Source of the DNA: an uncultured Collinsella sp. | GTDB taxonomy: Bacteria; Actinomycetota; Coriobacteriia; Coriobacteriales; Coriobacteriaceae | Direction of reading: 5' to 3' | Assembly (NCBI GenBank): GCA_902470925.1 | Contig: CABRIF010000025.1 | Span: 1 to 24,414 of the forward strand | Length of the DNA stretch: 24,414 nt | Shown: positions 14,956 through 23,151 of the stretch, in pieces | Layout of the letters: each line of letters starts with the position of its first letter | Numbering within the stretch: the stretch's first letter is position 1 | Program-made: the position numbers and the translations under genes | The notes under the pieces: model-generated | Seen by the model: the letters and a program-made list of their open reading frames with translations, nothing else | Database searches by the model: none | What the model was told of the DNA's origin: nothing

Positions 14956-16467
14956 TTACAGAGCTGCGGCGTACGCAGCGGCGGCACCCTGGGTGCGAAC
15001 GATCGCCAGCGCGTCCGTCACAACGTTGAGAAGACCGGGGACCTGCGTGAGGTCCTGGCCCCACATCTGCTCGTTGGAGAGCACGGCGGCAACCAGGTCG
15101 GCATCGGCATCGTTGGCGTGGGCGGCGTAGAAATCGAGGACAAAGGCGTCATCCTGCGCAACGTAGGCCGTGCCGTCGGCGCGACGCAGGTGCAGGCCGT
15201 CGGCCTCGCGGCCCTCGAACCCGGTGGAGAAAAACGCGATCAGGGTTGCCAGGCTGGTAGCCAGGCACGCGGGCAGCTCGCCCATCTGGTCGACGTAGTC
15301 CAGCAGCGTGGGCAGGTCGCGGGCTCGCCACTTGGCCGTGGAGTTCAGGCAGATGGACAGCAGCTGGTGGTCGATGAAGGGGTTGTCGAAGCGGTTCTCC
15401 ACCGCCGCGGCGAACGCGCGCAGGTCCTCCTCGTCCAGCTCCTCGGCCAGCGTGGGGATGACCTCGCTATCGAGCATCTTGTTCATGAAGCCGCGGACCA
15501 CCTCGTCGTGCATGCAGTCGCGCACGATGTCGAAGCCCGCCAGCCACGCCCCGGGCACAAAGCCGGTGTGCGCGCCGTTCAGGATGCGGACCTTGCGCTT
15601 CTTGTACGGGGTCACGTCCGGGGTCACGAACACACCGGGCAACTTCGCCTGGATGAACGGCAGGCGCGCCGCCAGGGCCTCGTCGCCCTGGATGCCCCAC
15701 ATCTGGAAGGGCTCGCGCACGGCCAGGAAGGGGTCGTTGTAGCCCAGACGCTCGGCCACACGCGCAGCCTCGTCGGCCTCGCGGATGCGGCCGGGCACGA
15801 TGGTGTCCACGAGCGTGGTGCAGAAGGTGCAGTCCTCATCCAGCCAGGCGTCGAAGGCGGCCTCCCAGCCCCAGTCCGCCACGTGCTGGTGCACGATGCG
15901 CAACAGCTCGGCGCCGTTGTGGTCGATCAGCTCGCAGGACAGCACGATCACGCCCGGCTTTCCGGCCGCCCAGCGGGTGTGCAGCACCTGGGCGAGCTTG
16001 GCCGGGAAGGACGTTGGCGGCTCGTCGGTGGGCGCGCAGGACGCATCGTAGGCGATGCCGGCCTCGGTGGTGTTCGAGACGATGATCTCCAGGTCGTCGG
16101 AGGCGGCGATCTGCATGATGGCGGCGAAGTCCTCGGCGCGGTACGGGTTCAGGCAGCGGCTGCAGCTGGAGATGAGGCGCGCCTCGTCGACCTGCCGACC
16201 GTCCTCGCGACCGCGCATGAGCACGGTGTAGAGGTCGTCCTGCGCGTTGATGCCGTCGGCAAAGCCGAACGCGCCGTTGATGGGCTGCACCATGGCGATG
16301 CGGCCGCCCCAACCGGTGGCCTCGTTGGCCAGGTCGAAGAAACGGTCCACGAAGGCGCGCAGGAAGTTGCCCTCGCCGAACTGCAGGACTTTCTCGGGCG
16401 CATCGGCGGGCATGAGAAAGCCGTCGTAGCCGATCTTGTCCAGCGTGGCGCGGTTCAGGGTCTCCAT
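14956..16467 (-). CDS. uxaB: Tagaturonate reductase UxaB
   Basis: UxaB reduces D-tagaturonate to D-altronate with NADH, the second step of the galacturonate path. The 503-residue protein belongs to the mannitol dehydrogenase/UxaB family: an N-terminal nucleotide-binding region beginning VLQFGEGNFLRAFVDRF (27-43), a family SNTTEAGI motif, and the catalytic-domain signature KVRILNGAHTGFVP with the lysine and the N-G-H typical of the active site. The ATG directly follows the uxaC stop (TAAATG), with GAGGAG inside the end of uxaC, so the two are almost certainly cotranscribed and coupled. Confidence 0.95.
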   Translation of the reverse strand: METLNRATLDKIGYDGFLMPADAPEKVLQFGEGNFLRAFVDRFFDLANEATGWGGRIAMVQPINGAFGFADGINAQDDLYTVLMRGREDGRQVDEARLISSCSRCLNPYRAEDFAAIMQIAASDDLEIIVSNTTEAGIAYDASCAPTDEPPTSFPAKLAQVLHTRWAAGKPGVIVLSCELIDHNGAELLRIVHQHVADWGWEAAFDAWLDEDCTFCTTLVDTIVPGRIREADEAARVAERLGYNDPFLAVREPFQMWGIQGDEALAARLPFIQAKLPGVFVTPDVTPYKKRKVRILNGAHTGFVPGAWLAGFDIVRDCMHDEVVRGFMNKMLDSEVIPTLAEELDEEDLRAFAAAVENRFDNPFIDHQLLSICLNSTAKWRARDLPTLLDYVDQMGELPACLATSLATLIAFFSTGFEGREADGLHLRRADGTAYVAQDDAFVLDFYAAHANDADADLVAAVLSNEQMWGQDLTQVPGLLNVVTDALAIVRTQGAAAAYAAAL

Positions 16468-17892
16468 TTAGTTCTCCTCGTTCAGGTTGAAACCGAAGTA
16501 GCGGACGGCGTTGTTGTAGCAGACGTCGCGGACGATGCGTTCGAGCAGCGCGCGGTCGGCCGGGAACTTGCCGGTCTCGACCCACTCGCCCATCAGGCTG
16601 CACAGCACGCGGCGGAAGTACTCGTGGCGCGGGTAGGACAAGAAGCTGCGCGAATCGGTGAGCATGCCCACGAAGGTGCCGAGCACGCCCTCGTTTGCCA
16701 GCGCGGTCATCTGCTCGCGCATGCCGCACTCGTTGTCGTTGAACCACCAGGCGCTGCCGTTCTGCAGCTTGCCGGCCACCGGTGCCTGCTGGAAGCAAGC
16801 CATCACCGTGTCAATCATGGTGTTGTCCACGGGGTTCAGGCTGTACAGGATCGTCTTGGGCAGGCCGGAGCGCTCCTGGATCGCGTTGAGGAAGTCGGCG
16901 AGCTGGTCGGCCGGGGTGTAGTTGGAAATGCAGTCGTAGCCGGTGTCGGGGCCGAGCTGGGCGAACATGGCGCGGTTGTTGTCGCGCTTGCAGCCGAAGT
17001 GCAGCTGCATGGCCCAGCCCAGGCGCACGTACTCGCCGGCGGCGAACTGCATGAACGCGGTCTTGTACGCGAGGACCTCGTGCTCGGTCAGCGGCTCGGC
17101 AGCGGCACCCTTGGCGAAGATCTCCTCGATCTCGGCCTCGGTTGCCGGCACGTACATCACGTAGTCGAGGGCGTGGTCGGAGGCGCGGCAGCCCAGCTCA
17201 TGGGCAACGTCGTAGCGGGCCGCGATGGCGCGCTTGAGGTCGGCGAAGCTGGCGATCGGCATCTGCGCCACCTCGGACAGGTGCGCGAGGTAGGCGGAGA
17301 ACTCCTGGCCGCGCTCGATGCGCAGGGCGGCATCGGGGCGCATGGCGGGCACCACCTGCACGTCGAAGGTGGGGTCGGCCGCGATCTTCTTGTGCCACTC
17401 GAAGCTGTCGGCCGGGTCGTCGGTGGTGCAGATCATGCGCACCCGGGAGCGGCGGATCAGCTCGCGGCAGGCGAAGTCATCGCCGGCCAGGCGCTCGTTG
17501 GCCAGGTCCCACACCTCTTGGGCGGTCGCGGCGTTGAGCACGCCCTCGTAGCCGAAGAAGCGCTTGAGCTCCAGATGGCTCCACTCGAACACCGGGTTGC
17601 CGATGCAGCGCTCGAGCGTCTCGGCCCACTTCTGGAACTTCTCGCGCGCCGGCGCGTCGCCGGTGATGAAGCGCTCGTCCACACCGCAGGCGCGCATGAG
17701 GCGCCACTTGTAGTGGTCGCCGCCCAACCACACCTCGGTGATGGTCTCGAACCGCTTGTTCTCGAAAATCTCCTGCGGGGAGATATGGCAGTGGTAGTCC
17801 ACGATGGGCATGTGCTCGGCCACCTCGTGGAACAGCTGCTCACCCGTGGGGGTGCTGAGCAGGAAGTCCTGATCGTCCATAAACCGCTTCAT
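16468..17892 (-). CDS. uxaC: Glucuronate/galacturonate isomerase UxaC
   Basis: UxaC converts D-galacturonate to D-tagaturonate (and D-glucuronate to D-fructuronate). The 474-residue protein matches the family end to end: FDYHCH-like motif (VDYHCHISP), GDHYKWRLMRACGV, GDAPAREKFQKWAET, TTDDPADS, LNPVDNTM, GSAWWFNDNECGM and LTDSRSFLSYPRHEYFRR. The ATG at 17892 has GAAGGGA seven bases upstream and gives the N-terminus expected from E. coli UxaC; the frame can extend to a GTG at 17961 but this is not favoured. It is the first gene of the uxaCBA unit and lies behind a LacI-type operator pair. Confidence 0.96.
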   Translation of the reverse strand: MKRFMDDQDFLLSTPTGEQLFHEVAEHMPIVDYHCHISPQEIFENKRFETITEVWLGGDHYKWRLMRACGVDERFITGDAPAREKFQKWAETLERCIGNPVFEWSHLELKRFFGYEGVLNAATAQEVWDLANERLAGDDFACRELIRRSRVRMICTTDDPADSFEWHKKIAADPTFDVQVVPAMRPDAALRIERGQEFSAYLAHLSEVAQMPIASFADLKRAIAARYDVAHELGCRASDHALDYVMYVPATEAEIEEIFAKGAAAEPLTEHEVLAYKTAFMQFAAGEYVRLGWAMQLHFGCKRDNNRAMFAQLGPDTGYDCISNYTPADQLADFLNAIQERSGLPKTILYSLNPVDNTMIDTVMACFQQAPVAGKLQNGSAWWFNDNECGMREQMTALANEGVLGTFVGMLTDSRSFLSYPRHEYFRRVLCSLMGEWVETGKFPADRALLERIVRDVCYNNAVRYFGFNLNEEN

Positions 17893-17970
17893 CGCGCGTC
17901 CCTTCTCACGGTGTCCGCAACGGTGCAATACGAGCTCTGCACATGGCTGGAGTGCGGACACATTTCACAG

Positions 17971-17984
17971 GGTGAACGTTACTC
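17971..17984. promoter_or_regulatory. Degenerate LacI-type operator O1 of the uxaC promoter
   Basis: GGTGAACGTTACTC keeps the left half and centre of the palindrome but not the right end. It lies about 80 bases upstream of the uxaC start and 41 bp from O2. Confidence 0.6.
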
Positions 17985-18011
17985 CTTTTTCAGCGTCGTG
18001 TGATACGAGAA

Positions 18012-18025
18012 GGTGAACGTTCACC
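18012..18025. promoter_or_regulatory. LacI-type operator O2 of the uxaC promoter
   Basis: GGTGAACGTTCACC is a perfect palindrome. As at the other promoters, its minus-strand TTCACC could serve as a -35 box, but no good -10 is seen 16-19 bases further on, so the exact promoter is uncertain. Confidence 0.85.
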
Positions 18026-18036
18026 CTACGCGCACA

Positions 18037-18066
18037 GGTGAGCGGTCGGTTTTTATCGGTGAGCGG
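18037..18066 (-). promoter_or_regulatory. 21-bp spaced direct repeat upstream of the uxaC operators
   Basis: GGTGAGCGG occurs identically at 18037-18045 and 18058-18066, exactly 21 bp apart. The sequence between and after the repeats (CGGTCG, TTTTATCGG, AGGCG) is also shared with the symporter region at 10788-10817. Confidence 0.65.
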
Positions 18067-18131
18067 TAGGCGATACGGGTTCAGAGCAGCGCCGAAGCGC
18101 CCTGAGAACCGGGCGGGCGCCTCGGAGCGTG

Positions 18132-18156
18132 CGGGGCGAGGAGCGTCCTCGCCCCG
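18132..18156 (-). terminator. Possible terminator hairpin after the LacI-family gene
   Basis: A perfect 11-bp stem (18132-18142 with 18146-18156) closes a three-base loop 42 bases after the regulator stop codon. No T run follows on the minus strand. By position it could end the regulator transcript before the uxaC promoter. Confidence 0.5.
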
Positions 18157-18198
18157 TAGCGCCCACGCAAGCTGTGGTAAGCGGACCGGAGGCGAGCG

Positions 18199-19317
18199 CT
18201 ACCGCGAGCGCTCCCCTCCTTCCACGTATTGGTCCAAGTTGCTGCGGAACACCAGCTCGACGCCGCCCGAACGCACATCGGTGGCAGCCTTGGTCCCCCA
18301 CAGCATGCATTCGCACAGATCGCGCATGGCGCTGAAGGCCATGCCCACCGGGTCCTTGTACACCAGGTTGGTGAAGATCCCGCGGCGTAGCGCCAAAACG
18401 CTCTCCTCGAACAAGTCGCTGCCGATGGCGAGCACCTTGCCCGCCAGGTCGAGCTCCACCAGCGTGTCGGCCAGAAGCTCGCTGCCTGCCGCGAACACGC
18501 TGCACACCAGCTGCGGAGGCGTGCCCTGCAAGCAGCTCGCAAGCTCGCGGTGCACCCGGTCGAGCTCGGCGTGGCCGCCGGCAAGCTCGCCCACCACCAG
18601 GCCGGAACGCTGGGTGCGCAGGTAGTCGTTGAACGCGCGGGCGATGAGGTAGTGCGACTCGGTTTGCCCGTCGCCGGACAGCAGCAGCACGCGCGCGTCG
18701 CCGCCGGTGCCGTGCAGCAGGTTCGACGCCTGCTCGGCCATGAGGTGGCCGGCCGTGGCGTAGTCGGCCACCACCGCGCCGAAGCGCTTGGTCTGCGGCG
18801 CGTCGCCGTTCACCAGCTCAACCGTCACGCCCGCCTCGGCCAGCGCGCGCAGCAGGCTCGTCTCGCGCGCATCGGTGGGTGCTAGGGCCAGCAGGCCGTC
18901 GACGCCGCCGCCCTCGCGCACACGGCGCAGCAGGTCCTCCAGATGAAGGCAGCTGCGCCCCAGCTCGTAGTCGATGTACTCGAAGCTGATGCCCGCATCC
19001 TGCGCCTGCCGGGCATAGCGGCGCGCGCCCTGCCACAGGTAGGCACTGAAGTAGCGCCCCTCGCGCTCGCCGCTCGGCAGGCACACGGCCACCCGCACGT
19101 TTTTCCTCCGCAGGCTCGAGGCGCTCGCGTTGCGGCGATACCCCAGCTCATCGGCACAGGACAGGATACGCGCCCGCACCTCGTCGGACACACCCGGCTT
19201 GTTGGTGATCGCCTTGTGCACCGTGTTCACCGACACGTCGAGCCGCGCGGCGATGTCTTTCATGGTCACGCGCCCGGCAGGCGCGGACGGCGCGGCGGCG
19301 TGCTCGCGAACTGGCAT
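18199..19317 (-). CDS. LacI-family transcriptional regulator, probable repressor of the pectin locus
   Basis: The 372-residue protein has an N-terminal LacI helix-turn-helix (VTMKDIAARLDVSVNTVHKAI, about 17-37, then the hinge region to about 65) and a periplasmic-binding-protein-like sensor domain (about 73-360). The recognition helix reads VNTVHKAI in place of the common TVSRAL, a variant seen in one branch of the family. The gene stands immediately upstream of uxaCBA, and LacI-type palindromes occur at the uxaC, GH28 and symporter promoters and in degenerate form at its own. It is therefore the best candidate to bind them, with a uronate or oligogalacturonide as probable inducer; this is inference. 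GGGAG lies before the ATG. Confidence 0.92.
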   Translation of the reverse strand: MPVREHAAAPSAPAGRVTMKDIAARLDVSVNTVHKAITNKPGVSDEVRARILSCADELGYRRNASASSLRRKNVRVAVCLPSGEREGRYFSAYLWQGARRYARQAQDAGISFEYIDYELGRSCLHLEDLLRRVREGGGVDGLLALAPTDARETSLLRALAEAGVTVELVNGDAPQTKRFGAVVADYATAGHLMAEQASNLLHGTGGDARVLLLSGDGQTESHYLIARAFNDYLRTQRSGLVVGELAGGHAELDRVHRELASCLQGTPPQLVCSVFAAGSELLADTLVELDLAGKVLAIGSDLFEESVLALRRGIFTNLVYKDPVGMAFSAMRDLCECMLWGTKAATDVRSGGVELVFRSNLDQYVEGGERSR

Positions 19318-19350
19318 GTTCTTCTCCCAACCTCGATGTGCTCAGGCCAC

Positions 19351-19387
19351 ATGATACCCCGCGCGCCGCCATGCGGGAACGTTAACC
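19351..19387 (-). promoter_or_regulatory. Predicted autoregulated promoter of the LacI-family gene
   Basis: On the minus strand TTCCCG (19374-19379) and TATCAT (19351-19356) are separated by 17 bases. The -35 is the end of GGTTAACGTTCCCG (19374-19387), which matches the operator at 11 of 14 positions and occupies the same place as O2 at the other promoters. There is no O1 copy. The leader is about 27 bases. Confidence 0.5.
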
Positions 19388-19491
19388 CTCCCGGCAGCGG
19401 GCACGAACGCGGGTGAGGGCACCCGTGCGCAGGCGCAGGCGCGGGCCGCAGTCGCGGGCATCCATGCGCGGTCCGGCGACCTAGCGCCCGC

Positions 19492-21441
19492 CTATGCGCG
19501 ACCCGCATGCAGATACGGCCGCTCATCGATGGCGCCCGACCGGTACGCCTCCAAAAGCGCCCGCAGATCGCCGATCTGCTCGCGGATCTGCACGCCCGTA
19601 TCGGTATCGCTCACCATCCGCCGCCGTTCGGCCACGTCGAACCGGTCGGTCTCGCTCACGATGTCGGCATTGCGCGACAGCACCGCCTCGACGCTCTCGA
19701 ACGCCTGATGCGCCTTCAGGCGGCAGCCGCGCGAGCTCGAGATGAGCGTGTAGCCGGCGATGCCCGTCTTGGGATGGTAGGCCCGGCAGAAGCCGCCGTC
19801 GATTACCAGCAGGCGCCCGTGCGCGCGAATCGGCTGCTCGCCCTCGGCCGCGTGGACCGGCGTGTGCCCATTGATGATGTGCCCCTCCCCCGGCGCCAGC
19901 CCGAACTCGGCCATGATGGTGTCGCAGGTGCGCTCGTCGTGGGTGAGCTTGAAGTACGGGTCCATGGGCTCCACCCAGCAAGCAGGGTCATCGATGTAGG
20001 AGCGCTCGAAGGTCTTGACCAACCGGCCGCTTGCCGGCGACTTCATCCCAATCCATAGATACCAGATCCAGTCGAGCGCATCGACGTCGCGCTGACGCCA
20101 CGCCCGGCGCGCGATGCTATCGCAAAAGTCCAGGTAATCGCGGCCGGCATACCAGGTGCCCAGGCAGTTCATGCTCGAGAAGGTGCCGTCCTCGTTCATA
20201 GGCACGCAGCCATGGAACAACAGGTTGCGATTGCGCGCCAGGTACATCGAGCCGTGGCTGTAGAGGAACTCAACGTGGCGGCGCAGGTGATCGGTTCCGG
20301 TGAACTCAGCCACCAGCTTATCCACGATATGCTGCTCCTCATCGGTGAGCTCGTAGGGGCGGTCGGGATCCAACGTGGGGAAATCGCAGGTGACCAAGGC
20401 GTGCACCGAGCCGTCGGCCAGGCGCACCGTGCCGGCGTCGAGGTCGATCTTGTCCAGCAGCAGCCGGTCGTGCATGTCGAAGCAGGCGTGCCGGCGGATG
20501 ATCTGGCCTTCCAGTTTGAACAGCAGTACGTTGACTGCCTTGATTAGCGGGGTGAGCCCGGCCGCCAGCCCCGTAGCGCCCGCGGGCACCGGCTGGTAAG
20601 TGCGCTCAGCAAAGGCCACCAGCTCGCGCAGGGAGATTCCGTAGTCGTTCTCCAGGATCTCGTAGTTGCCGTAGCGCAGGTTGTTGCGCAGCACGGTGGC
20701 GATGCAGGCCGGCTGACCTGCGGCGGCGCCCATCCACAGCAGGTCATGGTTGCCCCACTGGATGTCGAGGGAATGGTAGTCCATAAGGCGGTCGACGATC
20801 TTGGCCGCCCCGCCGCCGCGGTCGAAGATGTCGCCCACCAGATGCAGGTGGTCGATGACCAGGCGCTTGATGAGGTTGGACAGCGAGCAGATGAAGTCCT
20901 CCACCGCACCCGTTTCCAAGATGGACTCCACGATGCGCTCGTGGTACTGCACGCGGTAGTTGTTCTCGTCCGGATGGGTGTGGAGCAGCTCGTCGATGAT
21001 GTAGGCGAAATCGTGCGGAATCGCCTTGCGCACCTTGGAGCGGGTGTAACGGCTCGACAGCGCGCGGGCAACTGTGAGCAGGCGGTCCAGCATCGTGGTG
21101 TACCAGCCCGAAGTGTCCTCGTGGGCGCGGCGGGCGCGCTCGATCTTCTCGTGCGGGTAGTAGATGAGCGTGCACAGCTCGCCTTTTTGCGCAGGCGTGA
21201 GGGTGTCGAGGAAGATCTCGTCGACGTGCTCGCGCACCACGCCCGAGCAGTTGTTCAGGATGTGCAGGAACGCTTCGTACTCGCCGTGGAGGTCGCTCAT
21301 GAAGTGCTCGGTGCCTTTCGGCAGGTTGAGGATGGCTTGCAGGTTGATGATCTCGGTGAATACCGCTTGCTGGGTTGGAAACTGATCGGAGAGCAAACGC
21401 AGGTATTTCATGGTTTGCTCGGACCGCCCGAGGTTGGTCAC
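19492..21441 (-). CDS. fbp: Fructose-1,6-bisphosphatase, class III
   Basis: The 649-residue protein matches the class III (Firmicutes-type, B. subtilis Fbp) enzymes, which are about this long. They hydrolyse fructose 1,6-bisphosphate to fructose 6-phosphate for gluconeogenesis and belong to the calcineurin-like metallophosphatases. The metal-binding motifs are visible: SDLHGE (49-54), GDIFDRGG and WGNHDLLW, followed later by INGHTPVH and IDGGFCRAY. The GTG start has AAAGGA at the usual distance; an internal ATG ten codons on has no such signal. It lies behind the AlkD fusion gene on the same strand with a 161-base gap. A gluconeogenic enzyme next to a uronate locus makes sense because growth on pectin needs hexose phosphates made from triose, but no shared operator was seen. 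Confidence 0.95.
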   Translation of the reverse strand: MTNLGRSEQTMKYLRLLSDQFPTQQAVFTEIINLQAILNLPKGTEHFMSDLHGEYEAFLHILNNCSGVVREHVDEIFLDTLTPAQKGELCTLIYYPHEKIERARRAHEDTSGWYTTMLDRLLTVARALSSRYTRSKVRKAIPHDFAYIIDELLHTHPDENNYRVQYHERIVESILETGAVEDFICSLSNLIKRLVIDHLHLVGDIFDRGGGAAKIVDRLMDYHSLDIQWGNHDLLWMGAAAGQPACIATVLRNNLRYGNYEILENDYGISLRELVAFAERTYQPVPAGATGLAAGLTPLIKAVNVLLFKLEGQIIRRHACFDMHDRLLLDKIDLDAGTVRLADGSVHALVTCDFPTLDPDRPYELTDEEQHIVDKLVAEFTGTDHLRRHVEFLYSHGSMYLARNRNLLFHGCVPMNEDGTFSSMNCLGTWYAGRDYLDFCDSIARRAWRQRDVDALDWIWYLWIGMKSPASGRLVKTFERSYIDDPACWVEPMDPYFKLTHDERTCDTIMAEFGLAPGEGHIINGHTPVHAAEGEQPIRAHGRLLVIDGGFCRAYHPKTGIAGYTLISSSRGCRLKAHQAFESVEAVLSRNADIVSETDRFDVAERRRMVSDTDTGVQIREQIGDLRALLEAYRSGAIDERPYLHAGRA

Positions 21442-21602
21442 GGGGATTCCTTTCTGCTTGATGGCAGAGCTCGTTACTCCAGCTTAGCACCGATGGTGAC
21501 GCGATGGGCCAACGGAGCCGGAATTGGCTGTGGGGCGGCGGGTGGCGCGGTCGCGAGAGGGAGCGGCGCGTGGGCGACCAAGGGCCCGCCGCGCCGAACG
21601 CC

Positions 21603-22802
21603 TTAGCGCCACGAACGCAGACGGTCCTTGAGGTCCGGCGCGATGCGACGGCTCTCGATGGCCTTTTGAATCGCCTTGCGCCGCGTCCGTTCATCCAACG
21701 CAGTTCGCCCCGGCGCGCAAGGGCGCTCGGCCGACGGCATGAAATACGGAAGCGCTGCCTGCTCCTGCTTCGCAAGCGCCTCTGCAAAATACCACGCACG
21801 CATCATGTTGACGTAGTAGGTATCGGACGCTGGCTCGCATGCGGCAGGCAAGCCCGCCTTGGGCGGCGCACTCGGCACCGACCTCGCCAACGGCGGGCGC
21901 CCGGCAGCCGAATCGGACGCACCGTCGGTCGAACTGGACGCACCGTCCGCCGCGTCCGCAGCGGCCGCGCCGGGCGCACGGACGCCCTCCTCGCCGTTTG
22001 CATCCAAGCGGGTCAGCGCCACCATCTCAAGGTGGCGCTGCTCGAAGCGCTCGTCTAAAAACAGCCCCATGAGCACGCCGATCGCAAAACGCACCGTGTA
22101 GCAGCGCCCCGACGCCAGCCAGCGCTCCACATGCTCCAGCGTCTCGCCCGGGCGCGCACCGAGCACTCGCACGGGCAGCTGGTCGCACGTTGCCCAGTTG
22201 TCCACATACGGCAAAAAGCGCTCGTAGCGTGCAAGCGCCGCATCGTAGTCGCGCTCCTGGCCGAGCACGAACGCATGCACCTGGTTCTCCTCGAACAACC
22301 GATGCGGGAGCGCATCCAAAAACGATGCGATGTCCTCGCGGCGCGCCACCTGCTTGGCAAGCCGTCGCAGGTCAGGGGTTCGAACACCCGCCACACGCGC
22401 GGTATCGACCGTGGGAATCAGCTTTGCCATGAACGCCCGGTAGGTCGGGTCGACGTGTTCCGCCAGGCCCCGGCATACGAACTCCGACGCGGTATCCTCG
22501 CCGAATCCCGGCAGCTCGCGGCGCAGCACATCCTCAAACGGCTCATCCTCCGCCTGGGCCAGCAACGCGTCTTTGCCCTCACGCGGCAAGCGCTTGAACA
22601 GGGCCTCGGCGCTCATCGCCCGCGACTTGGAGAAGAACCGCGCCTGGGCGAGCAGCCGCACCGGGGCATGGGCGCGCGTGTACTTGGCGCCCGCCCCCGC
22701 CTGATGCGCCGCCACGCGCGCGGCCACATCCACGGTGTAGCCGGTATACAGGCTGCCATCGCCGCAGGCAAGGACATAGAGAAAGTGGTCGAACGGACCC
22801 AT
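21603..22802 (-). CDS. Fusion of GIY-YIG nuclease domain and AlkD-like DNA alkylation repair domain
   Basis: From the ATG at 22802 the protein has 399 residues. Residues 1-85 are a UPF0213/YhbQ-type GIY-YIG domain: LYVLACGDGSLYTGYT (8-23), Arg29, and GAKYTR with SKSRAMSAEALFKRL containing the family Glu. From about residue 90 to the end it is an AlkD-type HEAT-repeat protein (PF08713): TPDLRRLAKQ, HRLFEENQVHAF, the active-site-like VDNWATCDQL with Trp and Asp, and DTYYVNMMRAWYFAEAL. AlkD removes bulky alkylated bases. The HEAT repeats are broken by a low-complexity Ala/Ser/Pro insert of about 60 residues. GGAGGGG lies upstream of this ATG; a longer frame to 22916 is not favoured. The pairing suggests base removal and strand cutting in one chain, which is inference. 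Confidence 0.88.
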   Translation of the reverse strand: MGPFDHFLYVLACGDGSLYTGYTVDVAARVAAHQAGAGAKYTRAHAPVRLLAQARFFSKSRAMSAEALFKRLPREGKDALLAQAEDEPFEDVLRRELPGFGEDTASEFVCRGLAEHVDPTYRAFMAKLIPTVDTARVAGVRTPDLRRLAKQVARREDIASFLDALPHRLFEENQVHAFVLGQERDYDAALARYERFLPYVDNWATCDQLPVRVLGARPGETLEHVERWLASGRCYTVRFAIGVLMGLFLDERFEQRHLEMVALTRLDANGEEGVRAPGAAAADAADGASSSTDGASDSAAGRPPLARSVPSAPPKAGLPAACEPASDTYYVNMMRAWYFAEALAKQEQAALPYFMPSAERPCAPGRTALDERTRRKAIQKAIESRRIAPDLKDRLRSWR

Positions 22803-22855
22803 GTCACCCCTCCAAGAACGCAATACGAACAGTGGCGCGCCGGCAAACACGTGAG

Positions 22856-22886
22856 AGTATCCCACATTTCGCACAGACAGGGGCAA
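22856..22886 (-). promoter_or_regulatory. Weak predicted promoter of the GIY-YIG/AlkD gene
   Basis: On the minus strand TTGCCC (22881-22886) and GATACT (22856-22861) are separated by 19 bases, slightly long. The predicted leader is about 45-50 bases. Confidence 0.35.
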
Positions 22887-22947
22887 GGCGCAGCTCGGAC
22901 CGCGGCGCGACCCCATCCCATGAGCTCCTGCCCGCCGGGCACCTCAG

Positions 22948-22976
22948 CTGCCGGCAACCCCCTGGAGTGATATGCT
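22948..22976 (+). promoter_or_regulatory. Weak predicted promoter of the rightmost plus-strand operon
   Basis: TATGCT (22971-22976) is a fair -10 box; CTGCCG (22948-22953) at 17 bases is a poor -35. The start codon of the first gene is at 23005. Confidence 0.3.
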
Positions 22977-23004
22977 ATATGCATCTCTTTGCTTGGAGGG
23001 CGGC

Positions 23005-23151
23005 ATGGGTATCGTGATTTTTCCATCGGAAATCAGCCAACGAGCCCTGCGTGACGCCGTTGCGATGCGCAAGCTCGCCGATGAAGCGCGCAGCTGCTCG
23101 ACTGCCACTTCGCGCGTGGAGGCAACCGCCGAGCTGCACGGCAGCGCATGA
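23005..23151 (+). CDS. Small protein of unknown function (48 residues), first gene of a four-gene operon
   Basis: ATG at 23005 has GGAGG six to seven bases upstream, and the frame runs 48 codons to a TGA that overlaps the next gene's start as ATGA. The protein (MGIVIFPSEISQR... ending ELHGSA) looks helical and soluble, with no membrane segment. I recognise no family. The strong ribosome site and tight coupling to the next gene argue that it is real despite its length. Confidence 0.65.
   Translation: MGIVIFPSEISQRALRDAVAMRKLADEARSCSTATSRVEATAELHGSA

Noticed and set aside
15118..18003. Long plus-strand frame opposite uxaB and uxaC
   Set aside because: Antisense shadow of two well-recognised enzymes, with low-complexity translation.
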